A DNA stretch of 64,000 nt from Shinisaurus crocodilurus (lineage: Eukaryota; Chordata; Lepidosauria; Squamata; Shinisauridae), in the NCBI GenBank assembly GCA_021292165.1, contig CM037877.1, positions 112,677,289 to 112,741,288 of the forward strand. The letters run 5' to 3'. Every line of letters starts with the position of its first letter. Position 1 is the first letter of the stretch. Shown piece after piece: positions 13,501 through 28,500 of the stretch. The notes under the pieces were generated by a model. The model did not search any database, was not told where the DNA came from, and saw nothing but the letters and a program-made list of their open reading frames with translations. The position numbers and the translations under genes are program-made.

Positions 13501-16500
13501 AAAGCTGGAGAAAAGCCTGTATAAATTTATTTTTGCATATTTCCACTACTTGTAGAGCAAGGCACTGAAACCACTGCCAACCACTGGGAATCTTATTCAG
13601 CCACACGTCCTGGCTTCTGGGGTTTCAGCAGGCACTGTCTACATACCTTTATGCCTTCAAAGATATGTGTGAAAGGGTTAGAAACCTGGTTTGGAACAAT
13701 ATGAAAGCTGACCTCTTCAGAAAGCCACATTCCATTGCCAATACAACATTCTGTGCTCCTGCAGAATTGCAGCATACGCATGGCACTGGCTATCACCTGG
13801 GTGTATTGGCTGTGGAAACAAGTTGTATACCCCCTACTTCATCGGGCTGGTACATGCAACACTCCCATCACTTAATCGTGGCGCAGTGATCAGGAAGGAT
13901 GTTGGGATGCTCTTGCCCCTAGAAACTGCTCCTTATGGAGTATTGGATCTGACTTGTCTTCCTCTTGACACTATAAGTTAAAGTAATCTAGAGTTCATAT
14001 GTCTTGTTACCGCCTGTTCACAACAGTTCAATAGGAATTGATGTAGATGTGTCTCTGTAGTTGCAGGTCAAGAAAGAGTCTTTGATTGCTGCTCGGGATG
14101 ATCTGCTGAAAGAGGTGCAGCTTCTGTGGGACAGACTTCAATGGCCACAAGAGAAGCAGGAGCAATTCACAAAAATGACAAGCAAATGTTCTATTTCTGA
14201 AGCCACGAAGATGGTAATATATTCTGACATCACTATTAATAACATGAATTTCTTAGCTCCATTTAAATACTTTTTTATTGTCACCACAGAAGAGATTGTA
14301 GTCCCTAAATGGTACCATCATGTACCTGGAAACATGCAGGATAGTTATACATTGTTGGCAAAAGAAATCTGTGAGGATTATTGTGTTAAATTGGACTGGT
14401 GGCTTTGGGGGAACTCCTTCTGCATTGACTGATCTACCAAGGAACCCCAGTGCATTGCAGAAGATTCTGGGGCATTTTATAGGGTGTACAGTCTGCTCAT
14501 ACAAGGCAGTGGTCAGGCCTACATAGCCTCTTTCTTCTGCATGAACTGAAAGTATAACCTTGAATGCACCCAGCACTCTGTGGCTGTATATTGTAGTTCG
14601 AAGATGGACAATGGAAGGTGAACTTTCAGGGAAGCTTGTTTGCCACGCTGACCATTTTGATGAGTCCTTGTGAACTTCAGAGTAACGCCATCATTCGCCA
14701 GACACTTTTGAAATCATTGCAGTAGAAAAACCTGTGCAACACGTAATTAATCAAAGGAGAGGCCCTACATAACATTTACAGTATACAAACTACGAGGGGT
14801 CAAATAATATGATTTTAAAAAATCACATGAGTAAGCAAGTTTGTTCTTTCTACACTTGAAATACAGCTTGCATGATGTACCTACCTGAGCAGGGAGACTT
14901 GAAGGTGGTGGTCTCCACTTGGGCACTGGGCTAATTAAGTGACCTGTATGTCTTCCTGTATTTATACAGGCCTAAAGTGCCTTCTGTAGTGGAATCACTA
15001 CAGAAGCCTAAACTAGCCAAATCTCACTTGAAAACAAACAAGATTTGGCTGATTTAAGGCTGTTGTAGTGGTTTGTTGCTGATTTTGGTGGCAAACCAAC
15101 AATGTTTTTGCCACCACAAATTTTGGCAGTGGAGGATGGCAGGGGCCACAACAGGACATGGCAAGGGATTGCATGCAAGCCACATGTTGTGTGTCCATCC
15201 CCGTCCCCCCGCTTTACAAGGTGGTGATAAGTTGACAGCAGCATGTCCGTGTGCTTCAAATGTCCGGATTTACTGACTTTACCACCTAATTGTTCTGCTA
15301 AATCTGCTTTAATGCTGCAATCTGAGCAATTTTGTGGCTCTCACTTAAAATAAGTGGTCTTTTCATGCCATAAAAGTGAGCTTGTGTGAGATTAATATTT
15401 ATTTATTATATTTATACCCTGCCTTTTTTCCTGCAAGGAACCCAAGGCGGCTTACATAATCATCCTCCTCCATTTTATTCTTACAACAACCCTGTGAGGT
15501 AGGTTAGGCTGAGAGTCAGTGACTGGCCCAAAGTCACCCAGTGAGTTTCATGGCCAAGTGGGGACTAGAGCCCGGATCTCCTGAGTCCAGTCCACCACTC
15601 TCACCACTACGCCACACTGGCTCCCGTAGTTAATGGAGGAGTCACCTCAACGTTTTTCTGCCTGAAGCTCACTTATTGCTTTAATATATTTTGAGCATGT
15701 GGTCCTCTTTTAAAGGATATGGAAGGGACCAGAAACATTAAATTAAGTGTGGAAGAAGTAGAAGCCAACCAAAACATTCTAAAGAGTTCATTCTGTTTCA
15801 CATGAATGTCTCCCGGTGTTGAGCAGACATTCAAAATACTCAAGTTACAGGGATATCCGCAATAGACCTCCTTCACTGTTAGCTTATGCTATAGTAAGTC
15901 ACTGAAAATTATTTTTAGATGGTGTGTAAAAGGTTTGAGAAATTGAATTTGTCTGGCAAAAATGAAAGCAAGGACTATACTGCCAAATGTAATCGTTTTT
16001 ACTGTGCAATACTCATTTTGTTTTTGATAGTGGGAAGAGGAGTTGCAGGACCTGGAAGAACTGAAGAAAGAGAAACTTAAAGAAATTACTTTGAAAGTCC
16101 GGCAAGAGCTTGATAGTTACTGGCAAAAATGTTTTTATGGTGATGAACAGAGAGCTGCATTTCAGCCCTTTTATAATGGTAATTCCTTGTAGTTTGTGTC
16201 TTTCAAATACAAAACGCAAGTTTGCATGATGTGTTGCCTACTTTAAGGGTCCATGGTCTTACGGCTGAAGGCAACTAAACTATTCTGTCATTCCTATAAA
16301 ACAAAACACTGACATAGGGACAGGGTTTGCAGGATCACAGAGGGGAAAATAAGCTACGGTGGTTTATTTCCCCCTCCACAGGTGCTGGGGCAGTAATTAG
16401 CCTCAGCAGCATGGCTTGTGTTGTGCAAACCCGGCTAGGATGGCTTGTTGCCATAGGTAACAAGCCACCTAGAACCCATGGGTTGTTGTAGGTCTGGTTC

Positions 16501-19500
16501 ACACAGCAGGACAAGCAGTACTGGTGAGGTTAATTATGCTAATCTCCCACCCACCCTTCCAGAACGCGACAGACTCGCAGAGGAGGAAATAAGCCACTGT
16601 GGCTTATTTCTCCTTCTGTGATCGTGCAAACCGGCCCAATGACCTGGTTCACACAATCGTTGCAGTCCTTATTTAATGAACCATGGTGCCCATGGCTGCC
16701 AAGTTGCCTGTTCAAGTCCTGGCCGCAGCTTCTGTTGTCCGAACCCAGGAGTCATGGCTTGTTGGAAGGGGAAGCAGCCCTCCAATAACCCATGGCCTGT
16801 TGTAGCTCTGCCGCCCAGGTTAACCCCTGCTGCCTGGATTTGGACGATGTATGCAATCCCCCTGCTGAATATTTAAATTGTCTGCCTTCGTGTGCCACAC
16901 TGCACTGTGGTGATCGTGCAAATCGGCCCATTGGGTTCTGGGTGGTTTGTTAACCACACCAACAACCCACCCTTGCCAGGTGCGGATGACACGACAACCT
17001 ACGAGCAGGGTTTGGGTTACGGACGGGTGCCTACAGCAAGCCACCAATGGCTTATCTAAGCCACTGTGGCTTAAAATGATCATGTGAACCTGGTCACTGT
17101 CTGAATGGTGTGACAAAGTGCTGAAAAGTCCTGCATGGTTGAGTCATAATGGAGGTGTTGGTCACTATTTGATCCTTTGCCATGTGCCTAATGAAAACTA
17201 CTCTTGCTTTCTTGATCTAGAAAATTTCTCAGAAGAGTTGTTGAATGAACATGATGAAGAACTTCTGAGAATGAAAGATGTTTATGAGAAAAACAAGCAT
17301 CTGTATGATAGTGTTCACAAATGGGAAGCCATTTGGGGCCGGTTCATTGAGCTGGAGGTAGGCACCATTGCATGCTTAAGTATTTCATTGTAGAGGGCAA
17401 AATTTGACAGTGTTTTTAGACATGGGTAAAACATAATGTGAGCCAGCAAAAAATGTGCATGCTTGCTGGACTATGGGTAACCTTGATTTAGGATCCAGCC
17501 CTGAAGGGGCAAATGTGGGTTAATATCACTGCAAAGTACATTCATCTTGCAGCTCTTGCTAGCACCCCTGCAAGCTGCTTCTGCTCCTGTCATACAGGAA
17601 TGTAAAATAAAATGTCACAGCAGGGCCGAGGGCTGCATATCAGCAGTAGGCATGGCCAGAGCCCAAGTGTGCGAGTCTATTCCTCTCTCTCTGCCACACA
17701 CGTACACACCATTCTCTCACATCATCCACACCATTGTTTCTCTCACTCACTTCCCAGCCCCACCTCCTCAGCTGAGGAAGATACATCCTTTTCCCTGTTC
17801 AGGGCTGGACAGGGAAAGGGTCTTATCTCCGATCAGCTGCTTGCCCAGGACCTTTTGCCTGGGGAGAAGGGGCAGGGCCCGGGGAAGAAGCTTGCTGGTC
17901 ACATGGGGGACCTCCATGGGCTGTATCTAGCCCATGGGCTGGAATTTCTCCATGCCTGCTTTACAGTGGTGTTGCATGAAACTTCAGTATGTAGTTTTAA
18001 TTTTAATTGAAGTGATTAAAATAGCATATTTGGGGAAATAACAAATACGTTTCCCTTGAAGGATGGGGACTTACTACAAGAAGGAAAGGCAGTCTATAAT
18101 ACGTTCATCAGATTGGGACTACACAGTATTCACACCTAAAATAGTACAGTTCTGTGGTTTTTGGTGTTGCTGAAAGATTGGGTTTAACTTTGGTCTGGAT
18201 CCAAAGGACTCAGTGGCTGTGTTTGTACATAATGATAAGCCAGAATTCTGGAGAATCTTGGCTTACCATTCCTGACTTTCTGTACTTGTGCATGCAGCCC
18301 ATTTGCTCCCATTAGACTCCTCCCACCAGTGCAAGCAGCTAAAATAACTAGGAATTGAAATCTTAGTGCGTCATTGCTTGTTGCACCCCTTATAACTCTT
18401 AATCTACGATTCCTGGCTTGTTTGGGAGCAAAAAGTCACAAGCCCAGATTCAGATAATAATGCAGCCATTTGGTTCCTTGTCATATTTCTCAGTGGATCA
18501 AATGAATGTAACCTGATTGATCAACAGTGTGCTTGATCAGAAAGGACCATTTGAGACAACTGACTGAAATGTACAATCTCTAAACATGTTGAAACCAGGA
18601 ATGTTACCAGCTGCCCATCACTAACTGATAAACACATAAAATCAGTACAGTGCAATGTTCTGGCTAGTCTTCAAAGGAACTATTCCAGTGTTTGGCAACC
18701 TATGCCACTGGGACATAAACTCCTTCATAATTTCACTCTGAAAGGCAAGGTATATGTTAGTTCTTGATACAAATGATAAGAAAGTGATTTAAATCTGGCT
18801 TTTAAAAAAAAGTAGGTTCAGGGAAGAGGTTGGTGTCCCTGTGGTACACACAGCAAGGGGTCTTCCAAGAGTCCGGAAACAGCTTGTTTGACCTTTGATT
18901 AACCAGCAAGGTTAGCTTCAGTACACAACTGATCATTGGTCTTCTTGCTGATTAGAGCTGCAAACTTTAACAAATGGTGTTGAGTGAAGACACCTATCCC
19001 CAAAGTTCAGTGATGAGCCTTATCGACTTCAGAAAGCAAGATCCTTCACAACACCTAGTGACATACAGTTTTTCTTTGTTTCTGGCATGCCTAAACTGAC
19101 TCAGGTACAATATCTTATCTGGGAAAACGTGCAGTAATTGGGCAATGTTGCAGTGCTTATGGAACCTTTACTGATAGCCGTGAGTAAATAACTCCCTTGC
19201 CTAGAAATACTTTGTGTCACTCTCAGACTTCTTAGGCAGCTCTGATTTATTTGAATTGCATGCTGTCACTGTTAACTAAATAGTCCCCTAGAATAAAAAC
19301 TACTCCAGGATTACTGGGTGCTTTCAGGAAATAGCATCCAGTGTGTCAGCTGTGTATAGCATGATTTAGCCACAGTTCGGTGGCAGCAATAAAAGAGTGC
19401 CAGTAGATCTCTGCGGGAAACATTCAGAAGTTGCATATTTGTGTTCGTAATAATCTAGGAGGGGGTTGTGTTGGTGTTGGAAGCTGCCCTTTACAATAAG

Positions 19501-22500
19501 TAAATGCTTAGATATTAGGTGTGTAACCTATTCCATGTCTGTGTTCAGAAGAAATCAACAGATCCAAGCAGACTTCTAAACAGAGGAGGTAACTTACTCA
19601 AAGATGAAAGGGAAAGATCAAAGATTCAAAAGCAGTTGTTAAAGGTAAGTGCCGGGATAATTTTTGTGTAACGTCTTTGTCTTTTTGTGTGGGGAGGCTA
19701 GGTGAACTTCTGTTTGTAAAAAAGAGAATCTGAGCCCCCACTGTGAGTAACAGTCCTAAGGTAAAACAGTTCTGTCATGGAGGACATGTAGTCATCCTGG
19801 ATTCCACACTGTAACATCACCTCATAAGCATAGGAAGTGTATTCTGTACATGTAAACTTACATGTAGAGAGCACAAACTGGTCAACACAGAAGTATAATA
19901 TCCAAATGCTTGTGCATTTCAGAATGCTTGGTGGTTTCCTGGCTGGCTAGATATGCCCCCAGTTTTGTAGAGCACAGTGAGTTGCCCACCTGCAGACTGA
20001 GTTGGAATAGGCTTTTAAACATTGTGTTTTAGAGTATGATTTACGATTTCTTGGGTGCCGTTTGCATAGACAGGTGATAATGAGCACTATTCTAAAGCAG
20101 TATTTTCACATATTCTTGGCATAAGACAGTGTGGACTTGAGAGTCTTCCTGAAACCGACTAAGTGCGCAATGTTTAGACCACTACGCTGGCTGGGGCATG
20201 CTGGGAGTTGTAGGCCAAAAACATCTGGGGACCCAAGGTTGGAGAACACTGGCTTAGACAGAAAAACGTTCTACAATTCCCAGCATGCCCCAGTTAGCTT
20301 GTTGTAGGACCTTTTTTTCTGTCTAAACATGCATAGGATTGCACCCTAAACGACTGGCTTTTAAAACTTCTTTTTGAAAAACTAGTTGGGGGAAGAACTG
20401 AAGAAAAGTACGGAAAACTGGGAGAAAGAAAACAGCTCGTGCTTCCTTATTAATAATAAGCCATTTCTCAGCTCTATGGCCGATCAACTGCAACATCACA
20501 AACTTAAAAAAGATCACCCCAAAATTGTAAGTTTTTACATGGGTAAGTCACTTAAAAGAATGCAGCGGGTTATTCAATAAAAATGGGTTGTATTTGGAGG
20601 CATAGCTTCTCAATACATGTCTCATCACAGAGAGGTGTAATATGTGTCTTAACTGTTGAGCAAATCCCTTTGATCAAGAAGATGAGCAAAATATGTTGGC
20701 AACTGTTTGTTAAATAACTGCTCCACCTTATTGGCTTTGCCTGCTGCATTCTCTTTGTTGCCCCTTCCCCCTGGTTGCTGTTGAGTCAATCAGCCAAATT
20801 CTAACCATGATTTAAAGCTGGTTACAGATATGAAGCGAGGGGTGAATTCTGGCTAATATATACTACGCTTGGTCACCAATGTTTACCACTGAGTGGGAAG
20901 GACTGGAGGGGAGCAGGTACATGTTCCAGCAGTCTTGTCCCCCATCTGTTAATGTTTAAGGGACAGGGTAGGTGGTCTGCACTAGGCCTGTGATGATCAT
21001 GGGCCTATCTTATTTATTTATTTATTTATTATATTTATACCCCGCCTTTTTTCCTGCAAGGAACCCAAGGCGGCTTACATAATCCTCATCCTCCTCTCCA
21101 TTTTATCCTCACAACAACCCTGTGAGGTAGGTTAGGCTGAGAGTCAGTGACTGGCCCAAAGTCACCCAGTGAGTTTCATGGCCAAGTGGGGATTTGAACC
21201 CGGATCTCCCGAGTCCCAGTCCAGCACTCTCACCACTACGCCACACTGGCTCTCCTTATGATTAGATCTGACAAATGGGTTGGGCCTACATCTACAAGAT
21301 TTCATTCTTGTGGTTTGCACAAAAGCTTTACATTTCTCCCCATACAGTCATGCCTTGGATTGAGAGCATAATTTGTTCCTGAAACGTGCTTGTAATCCAA
21401 AACACTCTTATATCAAAACGAAATCCCCCCAAAAAAATTTGTACAGAGATTTTTAATTTAAGCTGTACTACAGTACAGTAATACCTTGGATTGCAAAACG
21501 CTCTCAAACCAAGTTACTTGCAAGACAAGCAAATTTTTAAATATTTATTTTTAAGAAATTGACTTGATATACAAGCAACGTCTTGCAATACAAGTACTGT
21601 AGTACGGCTTAAATTAAAAATCTCTGTACAATTTTTTTGGGGGGAATTTCGTTTTGATATACAAGTGTTTTGGATTACAAGCACGTTTCCGGAACAAATT
21701 ATGCTCTCAATCCAAGGCATGACTGTACTTGTATTGCAAGATGTCACTTGTATATCAAATTAAAAAAAATTTACCGGTAAATATTTAAAAATTTGCTTGT
21801 CTTGCAAAACGCTCTCAAACCAAGTTACTTGCAGTCCAAGGTATTACTGTACATTTCTCATTCCAAGTGTAGTGTTTCCTTTTGCTCTGTATGGGTGGGA
21901 GGAGGGAAGGTTGCTGGCTGACTGGGAGTGAGGGAGCTGCTGCTACTGTGTAGGAAGTAGGGAGGGTGTCAGGGCCACAGCTGAGCCCTGTCACAAAATG
22001 TTAACAGCTTGTACAAGACAAGACAGTTTCCGGGGGAGGGGGGAGGCAGTGCCAGCAAGATATGCTTAACTGTTCAGAGGGTGCAGAATGCAGGAGCCTT
22101 CTCCCCCAGTGCTATCACTTTTAGACAATCTCCAAGGTAGGATGTGAACATAGCCTTGGTTATATCATACTTTCATTAAATACGGACTGTAGATGTATGT
22201 AGAGGTTGCTCCGTTGCTTTTTAATTTACTACCCTGGGGGCCTTGTGTTTTGACATACTGAACATCTCTTGGATGAGTTGGGATGGAGCTGTTGCTTGGT
22301 CAGGTTGTACTGTGGAGCTGTTGCTTGGTCAGATTGTACTGTTTGTTGCTTAAATTTTCCTAAATTGACTCATTTCAGAAAGGGGCAATGGAGAATTTAC
22401 TAATGTACTGAGGATCATTGTTTACTAGATTAAAATAATGTTTTGTCTTGCAGTCAGTGAAGGGGGATGAATCTGCAACTCCAAAAAGAGCTCTTAAAAG

Positions 22501-25500
22501 GCCTGCAGCTGTGAACACTCCAACTCCTAACAAGATACGCAAGGTGAATAATTGCCTACCTATCTGTTTGAAAGATTACCTGATAGAAATAGAGTACATA
22601 CCTTCCCGTTGAAGTCTTCCATACGTAGATGAGCTCAGGTACAATTTGTTTTTCTCTGCCAGAAACAGTACCTTAATACCAACCGTTAATGTGGCTTTCT
22701 CACTTTGTGACAGAGGATATGCTTGTATGGGTTAGTTCCCCCTCTTCAGTCTGAGGCAAGTATGTGCCAAATTTCCCTCAGGGAAGAGGTACACCCAGTT
22801 TTCATTGTCCCTTCATTGAGGCAGTGACTGGGTTCAGGTAATATGATAACCCACACTCAAGGGTTGAGTATGGGTTGAATGGGTTGTCGTTGAACCTTGG
22901 GTTGTTCTTGAAACGTGGGTTATCGTGTGGTCTGAACCTAGCTGAGATAACAAACCATGGTGAACAGCCCATAGTTGTTGTTATTTTATTTTCATTTCAT
23001 TTCTATACCGCCCCACAGCTGAAGCTCTCTGGGTGGTTCACAACAATTCATACAATAATAATACACATAAAAACCAACAATAAAAACATATTTTGTAGTT
23101 AAAAAGTTTAAAACCGAATTTAAAATCTCAGTTTAAAATGACAATACTAAAAGTTAATAAAACTAAGCCTACAGGTGACAATTACTGCCCCCATGTGCTA
23201 TTTTGAACAGTTAAATATTGAATGCCTTGGCATAGAGGGAAGTCTTAACCTGGCACTGAAAAGATAGTAAGATTGGCACCAGGAGCGCCTCAGTGGGGAG
23301 CTTATTCCAGAATTGGGGGGCTACTATTGAGAAGGCCCTTCTCGTTGCCACCAACCGAGCCTCCCTTGGAGGTGTCAGTTGGAGGAGGGCCCCAGCTGTT
23401 GAGCGTAGTGTCCAGGTAGATTGCGATTGGGAGAGGCGTTCCGTCAGGTATTGTGGTCGTAAACTGTGTAGGGCTTTATAGGTTAGAACCAGCACCTTGA
23501 ATTGGATTCACAACCCAACAACAAACCATGGGTTCTCTTCATGGGTTGTTCGTGGTTAACAGCTATGGCTTGTTAGTGCAGCTGGGTTCAGACTACATGA
23601 GAACTCATGGTTCAACAGCAACCCACTCTCAACCCATACTTGACACTTGAGCGTGGATTATCGTGTTGTCTGAACCATGTCAGTGGGGTTTTTGGAGCAC
23701 TTTTATTCAGGAGACAGATTTCTCCCCACCCCTTATCTGACTAGGGCTATAAGAAGAAATCCTATAGAGGCCAAGTCCAAGCAGGTAGATGCTCTTAGTC
23801 TGGAAGCCTCGGTTGAGCAGCAACAACCTACAAAATCTGAAGGAAAAGTTGCACACCATTCTTCCTTAAAATAGAATGGAATGTATTCACAGACAATTTA
23901 AAACCACACATGCTGATTGTAAGGTGCTCAAGGGAATTGAGTGACATAATGTGTCCCAATAACTCACCGCTTCTTTAAGATTCAGGTCTGTGTAAACATG
24001 ATTTGGTACTCATGTGGAGAATGCAGGGGTAAGTCAACGCCAGCTAACTAGACTAGACTCCAGCTAACTCTTGCTGTTTGATATCTGTGCAGTGCTAACC
24101 TGGTTCTAGAAACAAGCAGTGGCCTGTTCTGTAGGTGGTTGATCTATTGGTTGATCTCTGGGTGATCTGCAGTAGATTGGTTAGGTGGAATATAACATGT
24201 AATAAATAAATAAAACAAACAATAGCAACAACTGAAAAGCTTCACCCTACCACAGTTTGGTTGCTGTAAAAGAATGCTTCAGGAAAAACTAGGAATGGAT
24301 TTTATGTGTGAAAGGACTTGTGAGCTTGGTTCTGGTCCTGATCACAAATGCCTGGGCTGAATATGTGCTTGGAGGCACCCTCTTCCTTAATTCTTAATGT
24401 ACATCCGCCCACCTGAGCCACTATTATGCACCTGTCTCTGGTTGATGGATCTTAGGGTTATAGTAAAAAACAGTAGATCCTGAAGTCTGCCCACCCCTGT
24501 TGTAGGGTGCACAAACTTAAACTGGCTTGATACCTGGGATGGGAGTTCATCCCTGGATAATCCCTGTTATTTTCAAAACATAAATGTATGACTGAAGCTA
24601 TTCGAAGTCTGTAGCTCAATGTTGGCTAGGCTATCTCCATCCGGGTATACACAGTTGGCATGTCAGGCAAAGCTGATAAAAAATGCTGCAAGTCACAGAG
24701 GCCATTATCAGATTTTATTTATCCTTAGCTCTCCTGAGAATATTTTCATGAAGATTTAAGACTGTTGGAATAAAAAGGGAATGTGCTGTTTGTTGAAGTC
24801 TTCATAACCTTCATATTTCTATTGGGAACCTTATTTTGCAGGTAGCCTCTAACTTAACTGTACTTAAAGCAACCAGCTGCAGTAATATAGCAAACAACAT
24901 AGTTGTTGCTGGCAAACAGTCAGTTCAAACCAAGGTGAGTAAAATCGATCAAATTGCTTTTTATCATATTTTTATTATTTATTTAATTATTTGTTTCTAT
25001 ACTGCCCAATAGTCAAAGCTCTCGGGGTGGTTTACAAAAGATTAAAACCTTAAAAATACCATCAAAACATAGCATAAAAACCATTTACATACAAAATCAA
25101 TTAAACAATCAACAATAGAGATCCTGGGACCAGTTAAAACCCAGTGGTTCTTAACCTTTTTGGTGTCACACCTCCCTTGTGAAAAATCTTATGACCCACG
25201 CCTCCCATGTGTTAATGGCCCAAAATTTAGGCTTAGGCAGGACGAGTTTGCATTTTTTTAGTTTATGCTCTGTCTCTGGACTAAAAAAAATGCATATTCA
25301 ATTAAATGAATGGCGTAGCTCCCAAGATTAGTAGAAAGAAATAAGGTTGGGCCAACCGCCAAGCTGCACTGTACTTGTAAAATAAACAATTTATAGTTGA
25401 GGGGCTACTCACACCTCCCCTGGAGTCAGTCCAAACCTCCCCTGGGGAGGCGAACCCCACAGGTTAAGAACCCCTGCCTTATCATATGCTGTCAAATGCC

Positions 25501-28500
25501 TGGAGTAGAAGAAACTATTAACCTGGCTCTGAAAGGATGACTGTGTGTGTGTGTGTGTGTGTGATTATTTTTTTTAATTTTTTATTAATTAATTAATTAT
25601 TAAAGCTTAGCAGCCTTGCTGGAGTTCATAAAATAAAGGGTGCTTATGTCTTTGATTTTAGAGGATGAATTTGGACATTAGTAACCCAATACTTAACTAG
25701 CAATGGCTGGATTAGCTTAATCATGGGCAGTAGTATTGCCAGCAGTGGCATTTCTGGGAAATGAGCAGGGCACATGAGCTTGGTTGTGACAGTTTGGCCT
25801 ATACTCTGCAGTAGTGCTGCCTGATTCCCCTGGCTCAGTAGCCTAGAGGCAAGGGCCTCCCTTCCCACAAAATATTAGGGAGAGGCTTGAATATGTATTG
25901 TGGAGAAAGTGTGTGTTTGTGTTTGGAAGGTCCCATCTAATGCTTTGGACTTGACTTGCAAGATAGCTTTGCCAGCTCTGACCTAAGCTACTGAATCCAG
26001 TAAAGTATTGAAAAAATACCCAAGGAAGTGTCATAATAATGGAACTTCTTGGAATCTGAAAGTGTTAATCATCTTTTCCGTAAATGCTTATGACTTCAAT
26101 GTTCTGCTTCATTTCTTGTCTGATTTAGACGTTAATGATATGCGAGTCACACATTTTGTGTTTAAGCTTATCATTACCATCCAAAGCCCGTTTTGACAGG
26201 ATAATTTTCAGTGCAAAAAAGAATGTTGGGGAAAATAGGACTTTAAAAAACACAGCTATTTCACCTTCCCTAAGTAAACAGTGATTGGTGCTGGCTATTG
26301 TACTGTGACTTGTGAAAGTTAGCTTTGATAGATTGAACCTTAATCTATAAGCATGAACTAAGACTTCCTTCAAAGGAAGAAAACTACAAGCCTGTATCTT
26401 TCTGAACCTAGCAAAAATGTTGCATTGGGAGACCCATTTTCGTATGCTCTATGCAGAACCCTGCGCCAACTCTCTCCCATTAGATCTGTCTAGTGAACAG
26501 CTACAGGCACTGGTCTCCAGTCTCAGTTTCAGAGACCAAGCAACTTATAGACCAGTTAAAAAATGGCAAGGCCCCCGGTAATGACTCCATACCGGTGGAG
26601 CTAATTAAAGCTAACTCAGAATGGTGGTCTTCTATGCTGGCATCACTGTTTACATATATAGATAAGACAGCACATATTCCTAATGATTGGGGAGTAGCAA
26701 TTATTATCCCAATCTATAAAAAAGGTGATAGGAATGACCCAGCTAACTACAGACCCATAAGCCTTTTAAACATTATCAGCAAATTATATGCAAGACACTT
26801 GTGTTGGAAGCTATGTGAATGGATAGAAGAAGAGAGCATTCTTGAGGATGAGCAAGCAGGTTTTAGGGCAGGAAGATCTACCTTAGATCACTGCTTGATC
26901 TTGCAGCATCTAGCAGAAAAATACACCCGCAATACCAGTTCTCGTCTATATGCAGCCTTCGTAGATTTCAAAGCGGCATTTGATTCTATCTCCAGACCAT
27001 TTTTATGGGACAAACTTAAAAACTCTACAATTGACAAACGTCTACTATTGCTGATGTTCAAACTGTATAATAATACAAGACTCAGAGTGAGATGTAATCG
27101 TGATGGTCAGCTTTCTAATTCAATTGCAGTAAACAAGGGAGTCAAGCAAGGCTGTATATTGGCCCCCCATCTGTTTAATATATATATAAATTCCTTAATC
27201 AAACGGCTTCAAGGCCTAGATATACATGCCCCCAAAATGGCAAACAAAAGACTTCCTATACTGCTTTATGCTGACGATGCCGTTATCCTCTCCTTGACCC
27301 AAATAGGACTTAGAAGAGCCTTAAAGGCTCTAGCCCAACACTGCAAGGAGGATCGATTACAAATCAACTATTCTAAAACTAAGATCATGATTTTTTCCAA
27401 TAGTACTAAGACCCACAGGTGGCGCATAGATAACAATGATATAGAACAAGTCACCTGTTTCAAGTATCTAGGTGTCATTTTCCAAGCTTCTAGAAGGAAA
27501 ACTGCACAGGTTAAATATGCTTCCACACTTGCCAAGAAAAGCACGGCGGCAATCCTGAGGTTTTTCCGGTCGCGGGGAGGGAATTTCATTCCAGCTGCAA
27601 TTAAATTGTTTCTGGCAAAACCGAGAGCGCAACTGCTATACGGAGCACAATTGGGTTCTTTTTCAAATTTAGCTACGTACGAAAAAATACAATCGGGCTT
27701 CCTAAGGTCACTATTTTTGACGCCCAGATGCATCCCAAATGGGGTTCTGCGAATGGAGAGTGGATTACTCAGAACTGAAGCTATTGTGTGGCAAACCACC
27801 TTATCCTATTGGCTTAAACTTAATTTGACTCCAACTGGGTTGCTCCCCCTAATATTACAAGATAATTACCAAACAAAATGGTGGAACACCATAGATAACA
27901 AATTGCACTCATATGTTCTCTCTCCTGAATATTTGCTAAATTTAGGATTGGAGAAAGCAAAAGATATTATAAAACAACGGATCTGGGATATAGAACTTCA
28001 AAATGACTTAAGTCAAAGCATATATATTTACCGCTCCCCCCGAGATATACAGAATAGAGGGCCTGCGGCTTATTTAAGTTCTCTTACCTATTATAAATAT
28101 AGATGGGCATTCTCTAGGGCTCGCTATAATGCTCTCCCCTCAAAGTTTCTAGAAGGCAAATACCAAAATATACCAGTCGCTCAGAGGCTGTGCCCATGTG
28201 ACTCAGGGGAGACAGAGACAATTATACATGTCCTTTTATACTGCTTGTTCTACTTAGATGCCCGGTCAAACTTGATCCATCCCTTGTTACATGATTTTCC
28301 AGGTAACACTGATGAATTTTACACCATGCATTTACTTGCAGACAGAGACCCTTCTATAACATATAAGGTTGCCAAATTTTGCTTTCTGGCTACAAGAACA
28401 CGCCATACACTTATAACTTCTTAGGCCTTGTCTGAAGCTGTGAGAAAGAGGCCAAAACCCTGCTCTGTCTTCCTCATATTTAAGTGTGATTTTATACTGA

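Noticed and set aside
17547..18010. Two overlapping frames of 127 and 132 codons in intron 8
   Set aside because: His/Ser/Pro-rich chance translations, interrupted by splice-site-free intron sequence.
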